Shown here: one piece after another, positions 62,341 through 64,000 of the stretch | Layout of the letters: each line of letters begins with the position of its first letter | Numbering within the stretch: the stretch's first letter is position 1 | Source of the DNA: Pseudomonas sp. H9 | GTDB lineage: Bacteria > Pseudomonadota > Gammaproteobacteria > Pseudomonadales > Pseudomonadaceae | Reading direction: 5' to 3' | DNA length: 64,000 nt | Assembly: GCF_004353925.1 (NCBI RefSeq) | Contig: NZ_SMOK01000011.1 | Span: 62,001-126,000 of the forward strand | Made by a program: the position numbers and the translations under genes | Notes under the pieces: generated by a model | Seen by the model: the letters and a program-made list of their open reading frames with translations, nothing else | What the model was told of the DNA's origin: nothing | The model's database searches: none

Positions 62341-63687
62341 CTACTTACCCAAGCGCTTGAGCAGTGCAGGGGTGAAGTCAGCCTTGGACAATACTTCGCC
62401 CCAGGTCCACTTGTGATTCACTTCGTTGGTGAGGGTGTTCGCCGCGTAGCGTCCGGACATCAGATCGTAAGTGATTTCGCCAGCGTAATACGGCACTTCC
62501 ACATCGTGGAACTGAACCATGTGGTTTTCCTGCACACGCCAGAGTTCACCACGGCTGTCGTACAGTTCAGCGGCGACCAGTTGCCAGCTGTCTTCGTCGA
62601 AGTAGAAGCGACGTTTGGCATAGACGTGGCGTTGGCCAGGCTTGAGATTGGCTTCGAGTACCCAGACACGGTGTTTTTCATAGCGAACCATGTCGGTGTT
62701 GGCGAAGTTGGTCTTGAGCAGGTCTTTGTAGGTTTTGTTCTTGTCCATGAGCTTGTAGGCGTTGTAGGGCACTACACGCTCTTCTTTACCTATCAGCTTC
62801 CAGTTGTAGCGATCCGGCGCTCCGTTGTAGCCGTCAAGGCTATCGGACACCACTTGGCCGAAGGTGTAGCGCGCACTGCTGTCGTAGGCAACAGTCGGTG
62901 CGCGGCGTACTCGACGTTGGCCAGGAATGTACTGCCAGGCATTGCGCGCTTCGATCACCTGGTTGATCGGTTCATGAGCCAGGGTCACTTCGCCGGAGAA
63001 GCGAGCAGGGCTCAGGGTCCGGGTATAGGTGTAGAACAACAGGTTGGCGTCTTTGGGCGCGTCTTTCACGTTCTGGCGAAAGGCCGTCAGGCTGTCGTAG
63101 TCGACGACGGTGAAATCACCATTTTCCTGCACGGTCGCCGAGGCCAGGTCGCGGCGGATGGCACCGCCACGGTAGCGGGTGAGGTGGTTCCAGAGCACTT
63201 CCAGCGCCTCGGTCGGCATCGGGAAAGGTACGCCGTAGCTGTAGTTCTCAAGGCCGTTGCCGCCGTCGGCCAGTTTCACCTTGCCGACGTTCTTGCGCGT
63301 TTGATCCAGTTGCTCCTGGGGAATGCGCGCGGTACGGTGAGTCGGGTAGACGTTGATGCGGTACTCGGGGTAGCGAGTGATCATCGCCTGCTGGCCGGGA
63401 GTGAGCAGGTCTTTGTACTGGCTGGCATTGCCTTTGTTGATGACCAGCAGCGGCTTCTCGTCAGCGAACGGGTTGACGTAATTGCCGTTGGCCTCGATCG
63501 GTGCGGCACCGGGCTTCAAGCCGCCGTTCCAGGCCGGAATACTGCCGTCGGCGTTGCCGGCGCGCTCGGCGCCAACCGGGGTGAGTGGGCCATCAAGCTT
63601 GCTGAGGTTGTTGTCAGCAGCGTGTGCCAGGCTGCAGGCGGCCAGCAGGGCGAAGGCAAAGGGAAGTTTCCTGATTGTAGTTGTCAT
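62341..63687 (-). CDS. DUF1329 family exported protein B
   Basis: A 448-residue paralogue of the protein at 19.3 kb, with a Sec signal peptide (KLPFAFALLAACSLAHAADN). Many long identical stretches remain, for example GYNGAPDRYNWKLIGK (SVDGFNGAPDRYNWKLIGK in copy A) and HRTARIPQ. It lies two bases after the stop codon of the DUF1302 gene at the window edge, the same spacing as in the first pair, so the two must be translated together. It probably helps a DUF1302 outer-membrane protein in taking up or processing a hydrophobic substrate. Its 3' end has been duplicated as a fragment just downstream. Confidence 0.87.
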   Translation of the reverse strand: MTTTIRKLPFAFALLAACSLAHAADNNLSKLDGPLTPVGAERAGNADGSIPAWNGGLKPGAAPIEANGNYVNPFADEKPLLVINKGNASQYKDLLTPGQQAMITRYPEYRINVYPTHRTARIPQEQLDQTRKNVGKVKLADGGNGLENYSYGVPFPMPTEALEVLWNHLTRYRGGAIRRDLASATVQENGDFTVVDYDSLTAFRQNVKDAPKDANLLFYTYTRTLSPARFSGEVTLAHEPINQVIEARNAWQYIPGQRRVRRAPTVAYDSSARYTFGQVVSDSLDGYNGAPDRYNWKLIGKEERVVPYNAYKLMDKNKTYKDLLKTNFANTDMVRYEKHRVWVLEANLKPGQRHVYAKRRFYFDEDSWQLVAAELYDSRGELWRVQENHMVQFHDVEVPYYAGEITYDLMSGRYAANTLTNEVNHKWTWGEVLSKADFTPALLKRLGK

Positions 63688-63689
63688 GT

Positions 63690-64000
63690 TCAGAAGCTCG
63701 CTTTGGCAGTTACAGAGGCAAAATCTCGATCATCGAGGGTGGAAAAGTCGTTGGAACCGAAAAATGCGTTGTAGGCCAGTTCCAGCGAATAGTTGTTGCG
63801 GTAGTCGAAGGTCAAGCTCAGGCCCGCAGCTTGCTGGCCTTCCTGGAAGTTCGGGCCATAACCGTCGACGTCGTGACGCCAGGTCAGTGCCGGGGTGACG
63901 GTAATGGCCGGCAGGACACCTTCGTAGGCCAGTGCCAGACGCGCGCGGTAGCCCCAGGAAAAGTGATCGACCAGGCCCTTGGTGTTGCAGCCCAGGTCAT
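63690..64000 (-). CDS. DUF1302 family outer-membrane protein B, 5' part outside window
   Basis: The leftward frame ending at the TGA at 63690-63692 encodes the C-terminus of a protein like the DUF1302 protein at 20.6 kb. It shares the final VTAKASF (VTVKASF in copy A), the NNYSLELAYN strand and the FQEGQQA turn. The terminal phenylalanine marks an outer-membrane barrel. Only about 103 codons are in the window. The arrangement DUF1302-DUF1329 repeats that of the first pair. Confidence 0.85.
   Translation of the reverse strand, partial: DLGCNTKGLVDHFSWGYRARLALAYEGVLPAITVTPALTWRHDVDGYGPNFQEGQQAAGLSLTFDYRNNYSLELAYNAFFGSNDFSTLDDRDFASVTAKASF

Overview
The window looks like chromosomal DNA from a Pseudomonas, most likely of the P. 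putida group. It has high GC and Pseudomonas-type codon use. It carries REP palindromes of the kind common in that group (27500-27569, 62089-62157, 62249-62317), and its gene families (DUF1302/DUF1329 pairs, MalT-type LuxR activator, CalB-like aldehyde dehydrogenase) are typical pseudomonad ones. No tRNA, rRNA, CRISPR array, prophage or transposase was recognised.

Left edge (1-3605): the start of a DUF1704 metallopeptidase-like gene running off the window, an AraC regulator, and a chemoreceptor gene that is frameshifted in a G tract. From 3.9 to 31.9 kb lies the first half of a large catabolic island: a MaoC hydratase pair, two SDR dehydrogenases, an acyl-CoA synthetase, an acyl-CoA dehydrogenase, a MaoC-like protein, a crotonase, a 917-residue MalT/LuxR activator, a broken FGly-type sulfatase, an SCPx-type thiolase, a second acyl-CoA synthetase, a DUF1329/DUF1302 pair, a GMC alcohol oxidase/dehydrogenase, an aldehyde dehydrogenase, an LCAD-like dehydrogenase, another SCPx-type thiolase, a LysR regulator and an unknown periplasmic protein. 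From 49.8 to 64 kb lies a second, partly paralogous set: aldehyde dehydrogenase, zinc alcohol dehydrogenase, intact sulfatase, GMC enzyme, thiolase, DUF2889, acyl-CoA synthetase, thiolase, AraC regulator, DUF1329 and a DUF1302 gene cut by the window edge.

Together the genes spell out a route: periplasmic sulfate-ester hydrolysis, then alcohol to aldehyde to acid, CoA activation, and beta-oxidation with enzymes resembling those that handle 2-methyl-branched or sterol-side-chain acyl-CoAs (SCPx thiolases, LCAD/IVD-type catalytic glutamates, paired MaoC hydratase). The substrate is not known from sequence. A sulfated, probably branched or isoprenoid-like alcohol is the best inference. No steroid-ring degradation genes are present here.

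The strongest unlisted signal is a recurring 19-bp inverted repeat, consensus CCT(C/A)CCCA-N3-T(G/A)GGG(A/G)GG. It occurs in the 5' regions of at least nine genes or operons of the island, usually with a TTG-type hexamer 16-19 bp downstream toward the gene. It is the likely operator of a shared regulon; the MalT-type activator, which has two copies in its own divergent promoter, is the natural candidate regulator.

Between the two catabolic halves (32.4-49.2 kb) is a surface/secretion island: an atypical response regulator fused to PAS and kinase-like segments, and a leftward operon for a two-ABC-subunit type I secretion system, an HlyD adaptor, and a 3170-residue VCBS-repeat adhesin without recognisable RTX repeats.
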